Source: an uncultured bacterium (GTDB lineage: Bacteria > Patescibacteriota > Dojkabacteria > B142 > OLB20). From it: 49,809 nt of DNA. The stretch covers positions 1-49,809 of the forward strand of contig CALMQQ010000180.1 in assembly GCA_937871845.1 (NCBI GenBank), given 5' to 3'. The position numbers and the translations under genes are program-made. Position 1 is the stretch's first letter. Every line of letters begins with the position of its first letter. This document shows positions 30,663 through 37,325 of this stretch, in pieces. The notes under the pieces are model-generated. The model ran no database searches, was not told the origin of the DNA, and was given only the letters and a program-made list of their open reading frames with translations.

Positions 30663-30986
30663 TTATTCTTCTCCATCACGAGGTTTTCGAGGCGGTGGTG
30701 GTTGATAATCATCATTATCCATATATCGCAGTTTTTCTCTACCGCGAGTCCAAACCGTAACGCCAACAATAGCACCCATCGCAAGATGATAGATTCCGCC
30801 GCCGCGAATCGTCAGAGGTTCCCATGGATGATATTGGCCGGTGATATAGGAGTAAATCCCTAAAAGAATTGGAGCAACCATGAAATCGAACAAACAGACA
30901 ACCATATAGGACCAGCCCATGGCAGGTCGCCAATAGGTATGAAACCATTTGATATATTCAGGATCATCTCTCAGAGGTTCGCTCAT
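30663..30986 (-). CDS. Holin-like protein with three membrane segments
   Basis: 107 residues from ATG 30986. The sequence WFHTYWRPAMGWSYMVVCLF then DFMVAPILLGIYSY and GGGIYHLAMGAIVGVTVW is the pattern of the three-transmembrane phage holin family (WRPxxGW.Y...FDF..AP). The C-terminal tail is charged and proline-rich. Holins open the inner membrane at the end of infection. No endolysin is in this window. A frame extending to 31628 crosses the neighbouring plus-strand gene and was rejected. A CCTAAATA box ends 5 bases before the ATG. Confidence 0.85.
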   Translation of the reverse strand: MSEPLRDDPEYIKWFHTYWRPAMGWSYMVVCLFDFMVAPILLGIYSYITGQYHPWEPLTIRGGGIYHLAMGAIVGVTVWTRGREKLRYMDNDDYQPPPPRKPRDGEE

Positions 30987-30991
30987 AGAAT

Positions 30992-30999
30992 TATTTAGG
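30992..30999 (-). promoter_or_regulatory. Late-type box abutting holin start
   Basis: Minus-strand CCTAAATA, 5 bases from the holin ATG, with no ribosome-binding site between. Same arrangement as gp15. Confidence 0.4.
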
Positions 31000-31019
31000 A
31001 ACTTTTTTGAAAAAAGAGG

Positions 31020-31048
31020 TTGCAATCTCTCAAAGATTAGATTATAGT
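31020..31048 (+). promoter_or_regulatory. Sigma70-type promoter of Lys/Ala-rich gene
   Basis: TTGCAA (31020-31025), 17-base spacer, TATAGT (31043-31048), about 55 bases upstream of the ATG at 31104. Confidence 0.7.
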
Positions 31049-31103
31049 GTTCTTGTTGAATTCGAGAGGGGATGGTCCCCACATACAAACCGGAGATTTC
31101 GTC

Positions 31104-31571
31104 ATGGAAAACATTGAAAATGTTGAGGTTGTGAAGGCTCTCAAGGCCAAGGCTGATCTGGATGCCAAGAAGGCCCGTGCCAAGGCTCTCAAGGCCGAGC
31201 GTGATCGTCGCTATCGCGCCAACAAGAAGGCCAAGGCCGCTGCCGAAAAGCTCGAAAAGGTGAAGGCGGCTGATGTGGCCAAGGCCAAGGCCGACAAGAA
31301 GGCGAATACCGTCAATGTCGCCAAGGTCAAGAATGCGGTTCGGCGCGGTCGTCGTCCCGGCAATGGCCAGACCATCAAGCGGAAGATTGCTGAGTTTCTG
31401 CTGAACAAGTGGGTTCCGCGTCGTGAAATCTGCCAGCATTTCGATATCGTGGACAACACGGTTCGCCACTACATTTCTCGCATCGCCAATACTCCCGGCG
31501 TGCAGATGTACTCTCAGAAAATCAACAACCATTCGAGCTACATCATCGAGAAGCTGCCCGCGCAGTGGTAA
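31104..31571 (+). CDS. Histone-H1-like Lys/Ala-rich helix-turn-helix protein
   Basis: 155 residues from ATG 31104 with CGGAG 8 bases upstream. Residues about 10-85 are a Lys/Ala-rich repetitive region (KALKAKADLDAKKARAKALK and KKAKAAAEKLEKVKAADVAK), like bacterial H1-type nucleoid proteins. Residues about 95-155 carry a helix-turn-helix-like domain, WVPRREICQHFDIVDNTVRH, paralogous to the protein at 16951. Codons are strongly biased to GCC and AAG, unlike the AT-richer neighbours. Own promoter and terminator suggest high, independent expression. Likely binds DNA; target unknown. Confidence 0.7.
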   Translation: MENIENVEVVKALKAKADLDAKKARAKALKAERDRRYRANKKAKAAAEKLEKVKAADVAKAKADKKANTVNVAKVKNAVRRGRRPGNGQTIKRKIAEFLLNKWVPRREICQHFDIVDNTVRHYISRIANTPGVQMYSQKINNHSSYIIEKLPAQW

Positions 31572-31579
31572 CAACAACA

Positions 31580-31613
31580 AAAAGGTTCCCGATTGTCGGG
31601 AACCTTTTTTCCT
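31580..31613 (+). terminator. Intrinsic terminator after histone-like gene
   Basis: AAAAGGTTCCCGA-TTG-TCGGGAACCTTTT followed by TTCCTTTTTT: a long stem with U-tract. Confidence 0.9.
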
Positions 31614-31621
31614 TTTTTGAT

Positions 31622-31650
31622 TTGACAAACGGAACCGAATCGATTATAAT
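31622..31650 (+). promoter_or_regulatory. Consensus sigma70 promoter
   Basis: TTGACA (31622-31627), 17-base spacer, TATAAT (31645-31650): a perfect match to consensus boxes and spacing. Confidence 0.88.
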
Positions 31651-31679
31651 CATTTCCATCAACTGAGGGGATTATGATC

Positions 31680-31892
31680 ATGATGACCGAAGAAAAGATC
31701 GAACGAGTCAAAAAGGAATATGAAGCGATTGCCAAAGAGCCGCTGGTGGTCGAATATATTGGCGGCACTTTGTATTTCTTTGGTAGTGAATTGGCTTGTC
31801 TCAGACTTTTTCACAAGATGCCCAACAAGAGGGTGACATATTCGCCCAATCGAAAGTCTTGGGTTTTTGTTATCGAGCTTGTTTATTCGTAA
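31680..31892 (+). CDS. Small uncharacterised protein
   Basis: 70 residues from ATG 31680; ATG 31674 is also in frame but too close to the GAGGGG ribosome site. It has a helical N-terminus (EEKIERVKKEYEAIAKE), then a beta region (LVVEYIGGTLYFFGSELACL) and a basic strand before YSPNRKSWVF. First gene after a consensus promoter, so probably an early protein. Family not recognised. Confidence 0.6.
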   Translation: MMTEEKIERVKKEYEAIAKEPLVVEYIGGTLYFFGSELACLRLFHKMPNKRVTYSPNRKSWVFVIELVYS

Positions 31893-31898
31893 TATGGA

Positions 31899-31926
31899 TT
31901 GACAAGTTCCCTTTTTATGATATAAT
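31899..31926 (+). promoter_or_regulatory. Consensus sigma70 promoter, repeated element
   Basis: TTGACA (31899-31904), 16-base spacer, TATAAT (31921-31926). The whole 30-base element, including AGTTCC after the -35 and TGATATAATGG, is nearly repeated at 32932-32961. Confidence 0.88.
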
Positions 31927-31932
31927 GGAGAC

Positions 31933-32151
31933 ATGATGATTAAGAAATATCAACAGTATGGATTTGTTATCCATCGCCAAACGCCAAAGATTTGGAAGGT
32001 ACAGAAACCTGATGGCGAATTTCTGGCCTATACTTTCCCGACCTTGACCGATGCCAAGTTCTATTGCCGGAGGAATGAGCGATTCACCGAAATTTCAGAG
32101 GATCGTGCTGCCCGGTTTGTGTGGGGCGCAGATGATTTGGAGCATCATTGA
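31933..32151 (+). CDS. Small protein ending in the FxWxxxDLEHH motif
   Basis: 72 residues, MMIKKYQQYGFVIHRQTPKI then WKVQKPDGEFLAYTFP. It ends RAARFVWGADDLEHH, the same motif that precedes every transferase module at 3.8-6.9 kb (RFSWDHDDLEHH). Here it is the extreme C-terminus of an otherwise unrelated early protein. The ATG is only about 7 bases after the -10 box, so the message has almost no leader, though GGAG lies at 31927-31930. Function unknown. Confidence 0.6.
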   Translation: MMIKKYQQYGFVIHRQTPKIWKVQKPDGEFLAYTFPTLTDAKFYCRRNERFTEISEDRAARFVWGADDLEHH

Positions 32152-32169
32152 GCATTGTAGGAGAATGCT

Positions 32170-32409
32170 ATGATAGTTTTCGTCAATGAAGCTGGACGTG
32201 TCGAATTTGATGATGACACAGGTCTCCCTTATGAAGACTTGAAATTCATCGGAGCAGAACACAAGAACATCTATGATGCTCTCGCGGATTTCAAGGTGAG
32301 TTCGGATTATATTCTCAACCGCATCACCGTTCTCGATATCAAAGAGGATGGAACGAGGGTTGTCTTAGGTTCTTTCATTCCTAAGCAGGAATGCCTTGGT
32401 GTTTCCTAA
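32170..32409 (+). CDS. Small acidic protein
   Basis: 79 residues, MIVFVNEAGRVEFDDDTGLP onward. Beta strands at the start and end (RITVLDIKEDGTRVVLGSFI) flank a short helix. AGGAGAATGCT precedes the ATG. Part of an early run of small genes driven from the 31899 promoter. No family recognised. Confidence 0.6.
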   Translation: MIVFVNEAGRVEFDDDTGLPYEDLKFIGAEHKNIYDALADFKVSSDYILNRITVLDIKEDGTRVVLGSFIPKQECLGVS

Positions 32410-32423
32410 CTGAGGACTCAAAC

Positions 32424-32708
32424 ATGGTGACATTCGAGAAGAAAATGATTGAATATATCAATCCTCAGATCAATCTGAACGGCATGACCGCCAATGAACA
32501 TATTCGTTTGCGGATGGAGTTTCGCAAAAAACTCATGGATGCCATGAAAACATTGGCCGAATTGCGCCCTCATGGGCGTGATTATATTGGTGAACCGGAT
32601 CGATACAAGAATGATCTGGATATCTATTATGCTCGTTTTCGGGCGTTAGATCACCTTTATAATGTGGTTGAACAGGAAGCGCTCAAAATTCAGGAGCAAG
32701 CCGAATGA
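32424..32708 (+). CDS. Small helical protein
   Basis: 94 residues from ATG 32424, with TGAGGA upstream; a longer frame from 32391 overlaps the previous gene and was not chosen. Helical throughout, for example HIRLRMEFRKKLMDAMKTLA and YYARFRALDHLYNVVEQEAL. No motif recognised. It overlaps the next gene by 4 bases. Confidence 0.55.
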   Translation: MVTFEKKMIEYINPQINLNGMTANEHIRLRMEFRKKLMDAMKTLAELRPHGRDYIGEPDRYKNDLDIYYARFRALDHLYNVVEQEALKIQEQAE

Positions 32709-32890
32709 GTTTTTTGCAAAATTTCGATCAGCATCGATGGGAAAGGGATATTGATTCCTTTACCCGATGGAAAACCTTTTTGTCAAAAATCAAGACTCCT
32801 GATGTTCGGAAGAGGATTATTGATAGTTTGCACAAAACCCAAGAACGCTGGCCGAAATACATCAGCAAAAACGAAATTCCTTTGGAATGA
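32705..32890 (+). CDS. Small basic protein
   Basis: 61 residues, MSFLQNFDQHRWERDIDSFT then RWKTFLSKIKTPDVRKRIID. Helical and basic, with several tryptophans. It closes this small operon just before a terminator. No family recognised. Confidence 0.55.
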   Translation: MSFLQNFDQHRWERDIDSFTRWKTFLSKIKTPDVRKRIIDSLHKTQERWPKYISKNEIPLE

Positions 32891-32894
32891 TTAT

Positions 32895-32920
32895 AAATCG
32901 GCTTTCGGGCCGATTTTTTT
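32895..32920 (+). terminator. Intrinsic terminator
   Basis: AAATCGGC-TTTCGG-GCCGATTT followed by TTTT: an 8-bp stem. Confidence 0.85.
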
Positions 32921-32931
32921 ATGAAATCGAC

Positions 32932-32959
32932 TTGACAAGTTCCTCTTTTTTGATATAAT
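32932..32959 (+). promoter_or_regulatory. Consensus sigma70 promoter of ardC, repeated element
   Basis: TTGACA (32932-32937), 16-base spacer, TATAAT (32954-32959), nearly the same 30 bases as the promoter at 31899. It starts the ArdC message about 20 bases before the ATG. Confidence 0.88.
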
Positions 32960-32986
32960 GGCCATATTGAAAACACGAGGTTTGCC

Positions 32987-33868
32987 ATGAAGCGCGATAT
33001 GTATCAGGAAGTTACCGACCGCATCATTGCTTTGCTTGAGGCTGGCACGGTGCCGTGGGCCAAGGAATGGGCCAGTATTCCCGGCGATGGTATCCCGATG
33101 AATGCGATTTCAAACCGACCCTATTCGGGAATCAACGTTCTGCTCTACTGGATTTCTGGTTCCAAGGGATATTCTCAGCCGCGTTATCTTACTTACAATC
33201 AGGCTCGCGCCGCTGGTGGTCATGTTCGCAAGGGCGAGCGTGGTGAAACCGTGATCCTCTACAAGCCGCTCAAGATCAAGGACAAGGCCACTCAGGAAGA
33301 AAAGACCATTCCTCTGATTCGTGGTTTCACGGTGTTCAATGTGGAACAGTGTGAAGAACTGCCCGACAATGTGATCAATGGCAAGCCGGTCCCGGCGCGA
33401 AACAAGGATGAGCGCAATTCACTGGCCGATGAATTTGTCAAGAGCACTGGTGCGGATTTCCGTGAAGGCAAGGGTGCTCCGATGTATGTTCCTTCGAAGG
33501 ACTTCATCACCACGCCGTCCTTCAAGGCTTTCAATGATGCCGAATCCTACTATGCCACAACCTTCCATGAGTTGGCGCATTGGACTGGCCATAAGAACCG
33601 CCTTGATCGGAACATGTCTGGCCGGTTTGGAACTGATTCTTATGCGATGGAAGAATTGGTTGCGGAATTGACTTCGGCCTTCCTGTGTGCCGAGTTTGGT
33701 TTCAATAAGGAAAACCGTTCGGCTTCCTATCTCGCAAGTTGGATCAAGGTGCTCAAGAGCGACAAGAAGGCGATCTTCTCAATAACGAGTCAGGCACAGA
33801 AGGCCGCTGATTATCTTCGTGGCAAGGCACTGGCTGATGAACAGGAAGAAATGGAGGAAGCCGCTTAA
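32987..33868 (+). CDS. ardC: ArdC-like antirestriction protein
   Basis: 293 residues. The N-terminal half is an ArdC-type ssDNA-binding domain (MYQEVTDRIIALLEAGTVPW, YSGINVLLYW, YLTYNQARAAGGHVRKGERG). The C-terminal half is a zinc metallopeptidase-like domain with HELAH at 194-198 (YATTFHELAHWTGHKNRLDR) and the downstream Glu in YAMEELVAELTSAFLCAEFG. ArdC proteins protect incoming plasmid DNA from restriction. A consensus promoter and its own terminator fit early, strong, single-gene expression. The role in this phage is inferred from the family. Confidence 0.9.
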   Translation: MKRDMYQEVTDRIIALLEAGTVPWAKEWASIPGDGIPMNAISNRPYSGINVLLYWISGSKGYSQPRYLTYNQARAAGGHVRKGERGETVILYKPLKIKDKATQEEKTIPLIRGFTVFNVEQCEELPDNVINGKPVPARNKDERNSLADEFVKSTGADFREGKGAPMYVPSKDFITTPSFKAFNDAESYYATTFHELAHWTGHKNRLDRNMSGRFGTDSYAMEELVAELTSAFLCAEFGFNKENRSASYLASWIKVLKSDKKAIFSITSQAQKAADYLRGKALADEQEEMEEAA

Positions 33869-33885
33869 GCGGCTTTCTTCCCCTT
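33858..33885 (+). terminator. Terminator overlapping ardC stop
   Basis: AAGCCGCTT directly followed by its inverted copy AAGCGGCTT, then TCTTCCCCTTT. The TAA stop of ardC is at the apex of the hairpin. Confidence 0.7.
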
Positions 33886-33897
33886 TGAGGTATATCG

Positions 33898-34203
33898 ATG
33901 ACAAACACATCTGATGCCGAGGCAATCGCGCGGATTATCGATCCGAATGCTTTTCGTGGCGCTTTCCTAAGCACGCAGCCCAGTCTCTCGAAGGATCGCG
34001 CTCGCGCCAAAGCCGCCGCCATCCTCTCCTATCTCGCCTCGCGCCACACATCTACTGATGCCGAGGCAATTGCGAATGGCAAACGCATGATCGAAGCCCA
34101 AACAATCGTGCTGGAATGGTCGAATAAGTTCGGCCTTAACCTCAATTATGAGGCATCCGAAGATTTGCAAAAGAGATTTTATGTACTTCTGCCTGTGGAA
34201 TAG
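33898..34203 (+). CDS. Small Ala-rich helical protein
   Basis: 101 residues, MTNTSDAEAIARIIDPNAFR onward. DAEAIA occurs twice (residues 6-11 and 53-58), each at the start of a helix. The first half is rich in Ala and Arg with GC-rich codons. GAGG lies 9 bases upstream. No family recognised. Confidence 0.55.
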   Translation: MTNTSDAEAIARIIDPNAFRGAFLSTQPSLSKDRARAKAAAILSYLASRHTSTDAEAIANGKRMIEAQTIVLEWSNKFGLNLNYEASEDLQKRFYVLLPVE

Positions 34204-34218
34204 TTTGAGGTATTGGAA

Positions 34219-34686
34219 ATGAAAGAAGATGAAATAATCGTTCTTGATCCTGTTCAAGAAATGGCCGCTCGTGCATTAATCCTCATCGAACATAATCAAC
34301 CGAAATGTTCGGAATGTGGTATGGGTGTTTTGCGACCGAAGTGCATCAATGAATTTGGTTCGGAATGTCCGCGTCATGAAGAGGAAGGGCGGGTTCAAGA
34401 TACGATGGATCGAATCAAAAAATTTGGCAATCTGAAAGAACTGCCGTTCGATTGGAGATACAAGGTCGATATCATGCAACTTGTCGGAATGCCTTCCAAG
34501 ACCGACAAAAAGAATCTTCGGTTTCTTCTGGAAAACAACAATCAATTCGTTTCCCCTTCATATGTTGATACCTTCAACAGTATTGTTTTAAAGGAATGTG
34601 GGCGTTGGTCGGCACAGACCAATTGGAAATTTGCATTGTCGAAACGCGGCATTGAATATGCCAAGAAATATGCAATGGAGGAATGA
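34219..34686 (+). CDS. Uncharacterised protein with cysteine cluster
   Basis: 155 residues from ATG 34219. A four-cysteine cluster (CSECGMGVLRPKC then SECPRHEEEG) near residues 30-52 may bind zinc. The rest is helical, with an arginine/lysine-rich C-terminus (FALSKRGIEYAKKYAMEE). It shares 4 bases with the next gene. No family recognised. Confidence 0.6.
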   Translation: MKEDEIIVLDPVQEMAARALILIEHNQPKCSECGMGVLRPKCINEFGSECPRHEEEGRVQDTMDRIKKFGNLKELPFDWRYKVDIMQLVGMPSKTDKKNLRFLLENNNQFVSPSYVDTFNSIVLKECGRWSAQTNWKFALSKRGIEYAKKYAMEE

Positions 34687-34919
34687 TGGAACACGAGCCG
34701 GTTATATTTGAAGGTCTTGGGCTTTGTTATTATCGAAAGGTCGATTATCGACCGGCACGAGCGGGCGAATATTATTTGTCCGGTGCGATTGTTCAAGGCT
34801 GGTTTGCGCGCAACGGAACCAATTGGCCAGCCCAAATTGTGGTTCCAACATTTCATGCCGCAAAAACAATATCTTATAAGAAACTTGATCCAGTCAAATA
34901 TCTGCATGTTGTGAAATGA
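34683..34919 (+). CDS. Small uncharacterised protein
   Basis: 78 residues, MMEHEPVIFEGLGLCYYRKV then DYRPARAGEYYLSGAIVQGW. Beta-rich and aromatic, possibly a small SH3-like or OB-like barrel. It is followed by a structured leader for the next gene. No family recognised. Confidence 0.55.
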   Translation: MMEHEPVIFEGLGLCYYRKVDYRPARAGEYYLSGAIVQGWFARNGTNWPAQIVVPTFHAAKTISYKKLDPVKYLHVVK

Positions 34920-34924
34920 TGTAG

Positions 34925-35023
34925 AATCGGCTATAGAAGGCCGCTGATGAGCTATCTTTGGGGAGCTACCCCTATAGCTCCACTCTCCAAATAACGCACC
35001 AGTGATCCCCTGAGAGGCTTGGT
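34925..35023 (+). promoter_or_regulatory. Structured RNA leader with mutually exclusive hairpins
   Basis: GGAGCTA (34962-34968) and TAGCTCC (34975-34981) form a perfect hairpin, extended by TTTGG (34957-34961) with CCAAA (34987-34991) past a bulge. Upstream GAGCTAT (34949-34955) can instead pair with ATAGCTC (34974-34980). A small CGGC..GCCG hairpin lies at about 34927-34943. The ribosome site GAGAGG of the next gene is just downstream. The layout is riboswitch-like but matches no class I recognise. Confidence 0.45.
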
Positions 35024-35236
35024 ATGAGCGTAAATGACAAAGAAATTGAACAATTAGCCGAATTTCTCTATGACTTGCCATTGACAGATGGGGATACTCT
35101 TGGTGACTTGATCTGGTCTTCCGACTATGTGATTCCATCCGAAGATGACAATATTGACAACAAGCAATATTTTGATCAGGCTATGAAAGTCTGCACTCAT
35201 ATTGCCATGGCACTCATCGAAAGAAACAAATCATGA
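35024..35236 (+). CDS. Small acidic protein
   Basis: 70 residues, MSVNDKEIEQLAEFLYDLPL onward, ending KVCTHIAMALIERNKS. Strongly acidic in the middle (SEDDNIDNKQYFDQ). It follows the structured leader and shares 4 bases with the next gene. No family recognised. Confidence 0.6.
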   Translation: MSVNDKEIEQLAEFLYDLPLTDGDTLGDLIWSSDYVIPSEDDNIDNKQYFDQAMKVCTHIAMALIERNKS

Positions 35237-35679
35237 ATGTGATTGATATTGGAAATATGGTTTTGAATGCCAAGCAGGAACGGCTATCCGATTATGCGAT
35301 GGTTGCCATTATGGCAGCATTGATTGCATCGAGGGCAGATGAGAAGCCGGTTCTCAATACAGCGGCGATGATCATCAAGAATCGTCTGAAGGAACATGGC
35401 TTTGGTCATGTTGCTGATGATTCGGCTATTATGTATTTCGGAAATATCGCAGATCGACCGGGAATTGCGATATTGTATGCCGCTGCACTGGTAGCCGCAT
35501 ATTATCGCCAGAACGAGCGTCAAGTCACATTGGAAGATATCTGCACGGAACATTTCGCGATTGGCTTTCCAACGAATGACTCTTTGTTGGAGGTTTGGGA
35601 CAAACAGAAAGATGGTGGTTCCAATCTTCTGGATCGAGCCACAACTTGGGAAGTCTATAACAAGGAAATGTTGTCATGA
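35233..35679 (+). CDS. Uncharacterised helical protein
   Basis: 148 residues, Ala/Ile-rich and helical (YAMVAIMAALIASRADEKPV; GIAILYAAALVAAYYRQNER). The hydrophobic stretches are interrupted by charges, so it is probably soluble. Coupled at both ends by ATGA overlaps. No family recognised. Confidence 0.55.
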   Translation: MNVIDIGNMVLNAKQERLSDYAMVAIMAALIASRADEKPVLNTAAMIIKNRLKEHGFGHVADDSAIMYFGNIADRPGIAILYAAALVAAYYRQNERQVTLEDICTEHFAIGFPTNDSLLEVWDKQKDGGSNLLDRATTWEVYNKEMLS

Positions 35680-35999
35680 AATATCAATGGATCGAGATTT
35701 CTGGCAAGGAAAATATGAAGAAAATTACTTCTGTTCCTTGTTCCGAGGTTTCCTTGGCGATTGATGCCGAAGGTTTTTCATTTCTTGCTATCTTCAAGAT
35801 AGATGAATTAAAGGAATTCGGTCATTATGTTTTGACCTTTTCTGAAAATCACGAAATTCGCACCATACTCTATAAAAACAAGGAAGAGGCTATCACAAAA
35901 GCCGAAGAAATTTTGTCCGATGATAATCGGAAAATCGATATGGCAGCGGTTCCGTGGAAGGCTTGCGATCCATCCACGCATACTGTATCAATTCATTGA
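35676..35999 (+). CDS. Uncharacterised small protein
   Basis: 107 residues, MKYQWIEISGKENMKKITSV onward. Alternating beta strands and a helix (YKNKEEAITKAEEILSDDNR). It overlaps the previous gene and lies just upstream of the second AAA+ ATPase. No family recognised. Confidence 0.55.
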   Translation: MKYQWIEISGKENMKKITSVPCSEVSLAIDAEGFSFLAIFKIDELKEFGHYVLTFSENHEIRTILYKNKEEAITKAEEILSDDNRKIDMAAVPWKACDPSTHTVSIH

Positions 36000-36026
36000 T
36001 AATTCATAACCAGAAAGAATCATAAT

Positions 36027-37325
36027 ATGTCAAAGAATGATGCCGAGTTGCTGAAGGAAGCTCGCGAGGCTTTGTCCGAATACAAGGAAATTTTCGACCG
36101 GCTGTCCAAGGCGGCGCTTGGTTATGGCATCGTGATTCAGCATCTTGGTGATAAGATGATGATCAAGACTGCCACGGGCGGTATGTTTCTTGTTCCGCGC
36201 AATGACAACTATCCGGTGGGCACGGGACTTATTCTGCATCCCGAGACACAGCAAATCATCGATGTCGTGGTGCATCCGAAGATTGGTGATACGAATGTCG
36301 TGGCAAATGTTCGCGATGATTGTATCGAAATCAATCGCAATGGTCATTTGAATCTCGTTTCCAAGGGATGTTTTTCTGATCTGGAAAAGGGTGATACGGT
36401 TCTGCTTGATTTCACCAATTCGGTGGTGGTCGAGAGAATTTGCAAGGCCGAAAAGCCCCGACATGTTGCGGAAGTAAAACCCGTGACATGGGAGGATGTT
36501 GGTGGGCAGGAAGAGGCCAAGCGGCTATTGCGCGAAGCAATCGAACTTCCTCATCAGCATCCCGAAATTTTCGCATTCTATAACAAGAAACCCACATCGG
36601 GCATTCTGTTGTTTGGTGAACCGGGTTGCGGCAAAACCTTGCTGGCCAAGGCCACGGCGACTTCCATTGGAGCCAATGGTGGTTTCTTGTCACTCAAGGG
36701 GCCGGAAGTGCTTGATCCCTATGTTGGTGTTGCCGAGGCCAATGTGCGAAACATCTTTGCGCAGGCCAAGGAATATAAAACACGAACTGGCAAACCCGCA
36801 GTGATCTTTATCGATGAAGCCGAGGCTATTCTTGGTCATCGCGGCGGTCATCATTTCGGTATGGAGAAAACAATCGTCCCGGCCTTCCTTGCTGAAATGA
36901 ACGGCATGGAAGAAAGCAGCGCGATTGTTATTCTTGCAACCAATCGAGAAGATCAACTTGATTCAGCAATTCTTCGCGATGGTCGAATTGATTTCAAGGT
37001 GAAGGTGGGCCGTCCCAATGCGGAAATGGCCAAGGACATTCTTGGAATCCATTTCAAGAATAAGCCCGTCGATACCAAATTCACGGCGGCGGGTCTTATT
37101 GACATGGTTGTTTCGAAAATCTACGATGCTACCGTGTCGTGGTTGCCCTATTCCGGCGCATTGTTGGAAGGCATCGTGGAGAAGGCCGCTGTATCGGCTA
37201 TTCGTCGCGATTTGTCAGCCAAGACCAAAACCGGAATTGGAACAAATGATATTGTGTGGGCAGTCAATACAACGATTGCACAAGAACAGGTGAATAAACA
37301 TGCAAATTCGAAAATCACATACTGA
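36027..37325 (+). CDS. AAA+ ATPase resembling proteasome-activating ATPases
   Basis: 432 residues. Residues 1-30 form a short coiled coil, and about 40-140 look like an OB-type barrel (MMIKTATGGMFLVPRNDNYP; GLILHPETQQIIDVVVHPKI). The AAA+ domain has VTWEDVGGQEEAKRLLREAI, Walker A GEPGCGKT at 197-204, Walker B AVIFIDEAEA at 258-267, a sensor-1 LATN and LRDGRID. Coil plus OB plus AAA+ is the layout of PAN/Mpa/ARC ATPases. No C-terminal HbYX-type tail is seen (it ends NSKITY). No protease partner is in the window. Confidence 0.82.
   Translation: MSKNDAELLKEAREALSEYKEIFDRLSKAALGYGIVIQHLGDKMMIKTATGGMFLVPRNDNYPVGTGLILHPETQQIIDVVVHPKIGDTNVVANVRDDCIEINRNGHLNLVSKGCFSDLEKGDTVLLDFTNSVVVERICKAEKPRHVAEVKPVTWEDVGGQEEAKRLLREAIELPHQHPEIFAFYNKKPTSGILLFGEPGCGKTLLAKATATSIGANGGFLSLKGPEVLDPYVGVAEANVRNIFAQAKEYKTRTGKPAVIFIDEAEAILGHRGGHHFGMEKTIVPAFLAEMNGMEESSAIVILATNREDQLDSAILRDGRIDFKVKVGRPNAEMAKDILGIHFKNKPVDTKFTAAGLIDMVVSKIYDATVSWLPYSGALLEGIVEKAAVSAIRRDLSAKTKTGIGTNDIVWAVNTTIAQEQVNKHANSKITY

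Noticed and set aside
30663-31628. Long minus-strand frame of 321 codons
   Set aside because: Its first two thirds are the antisense of the Lys/Ala-rich plus-strand gene; only the part from ATG 30986 (holin) has family support.
34940-34995. CTGATGAG followed by a hairpin, reminiscent of a hammerhead ribozyme core
   Set aside because: The required GAAA after stem II and a matching cleavage triplet with flanking stem are absent.
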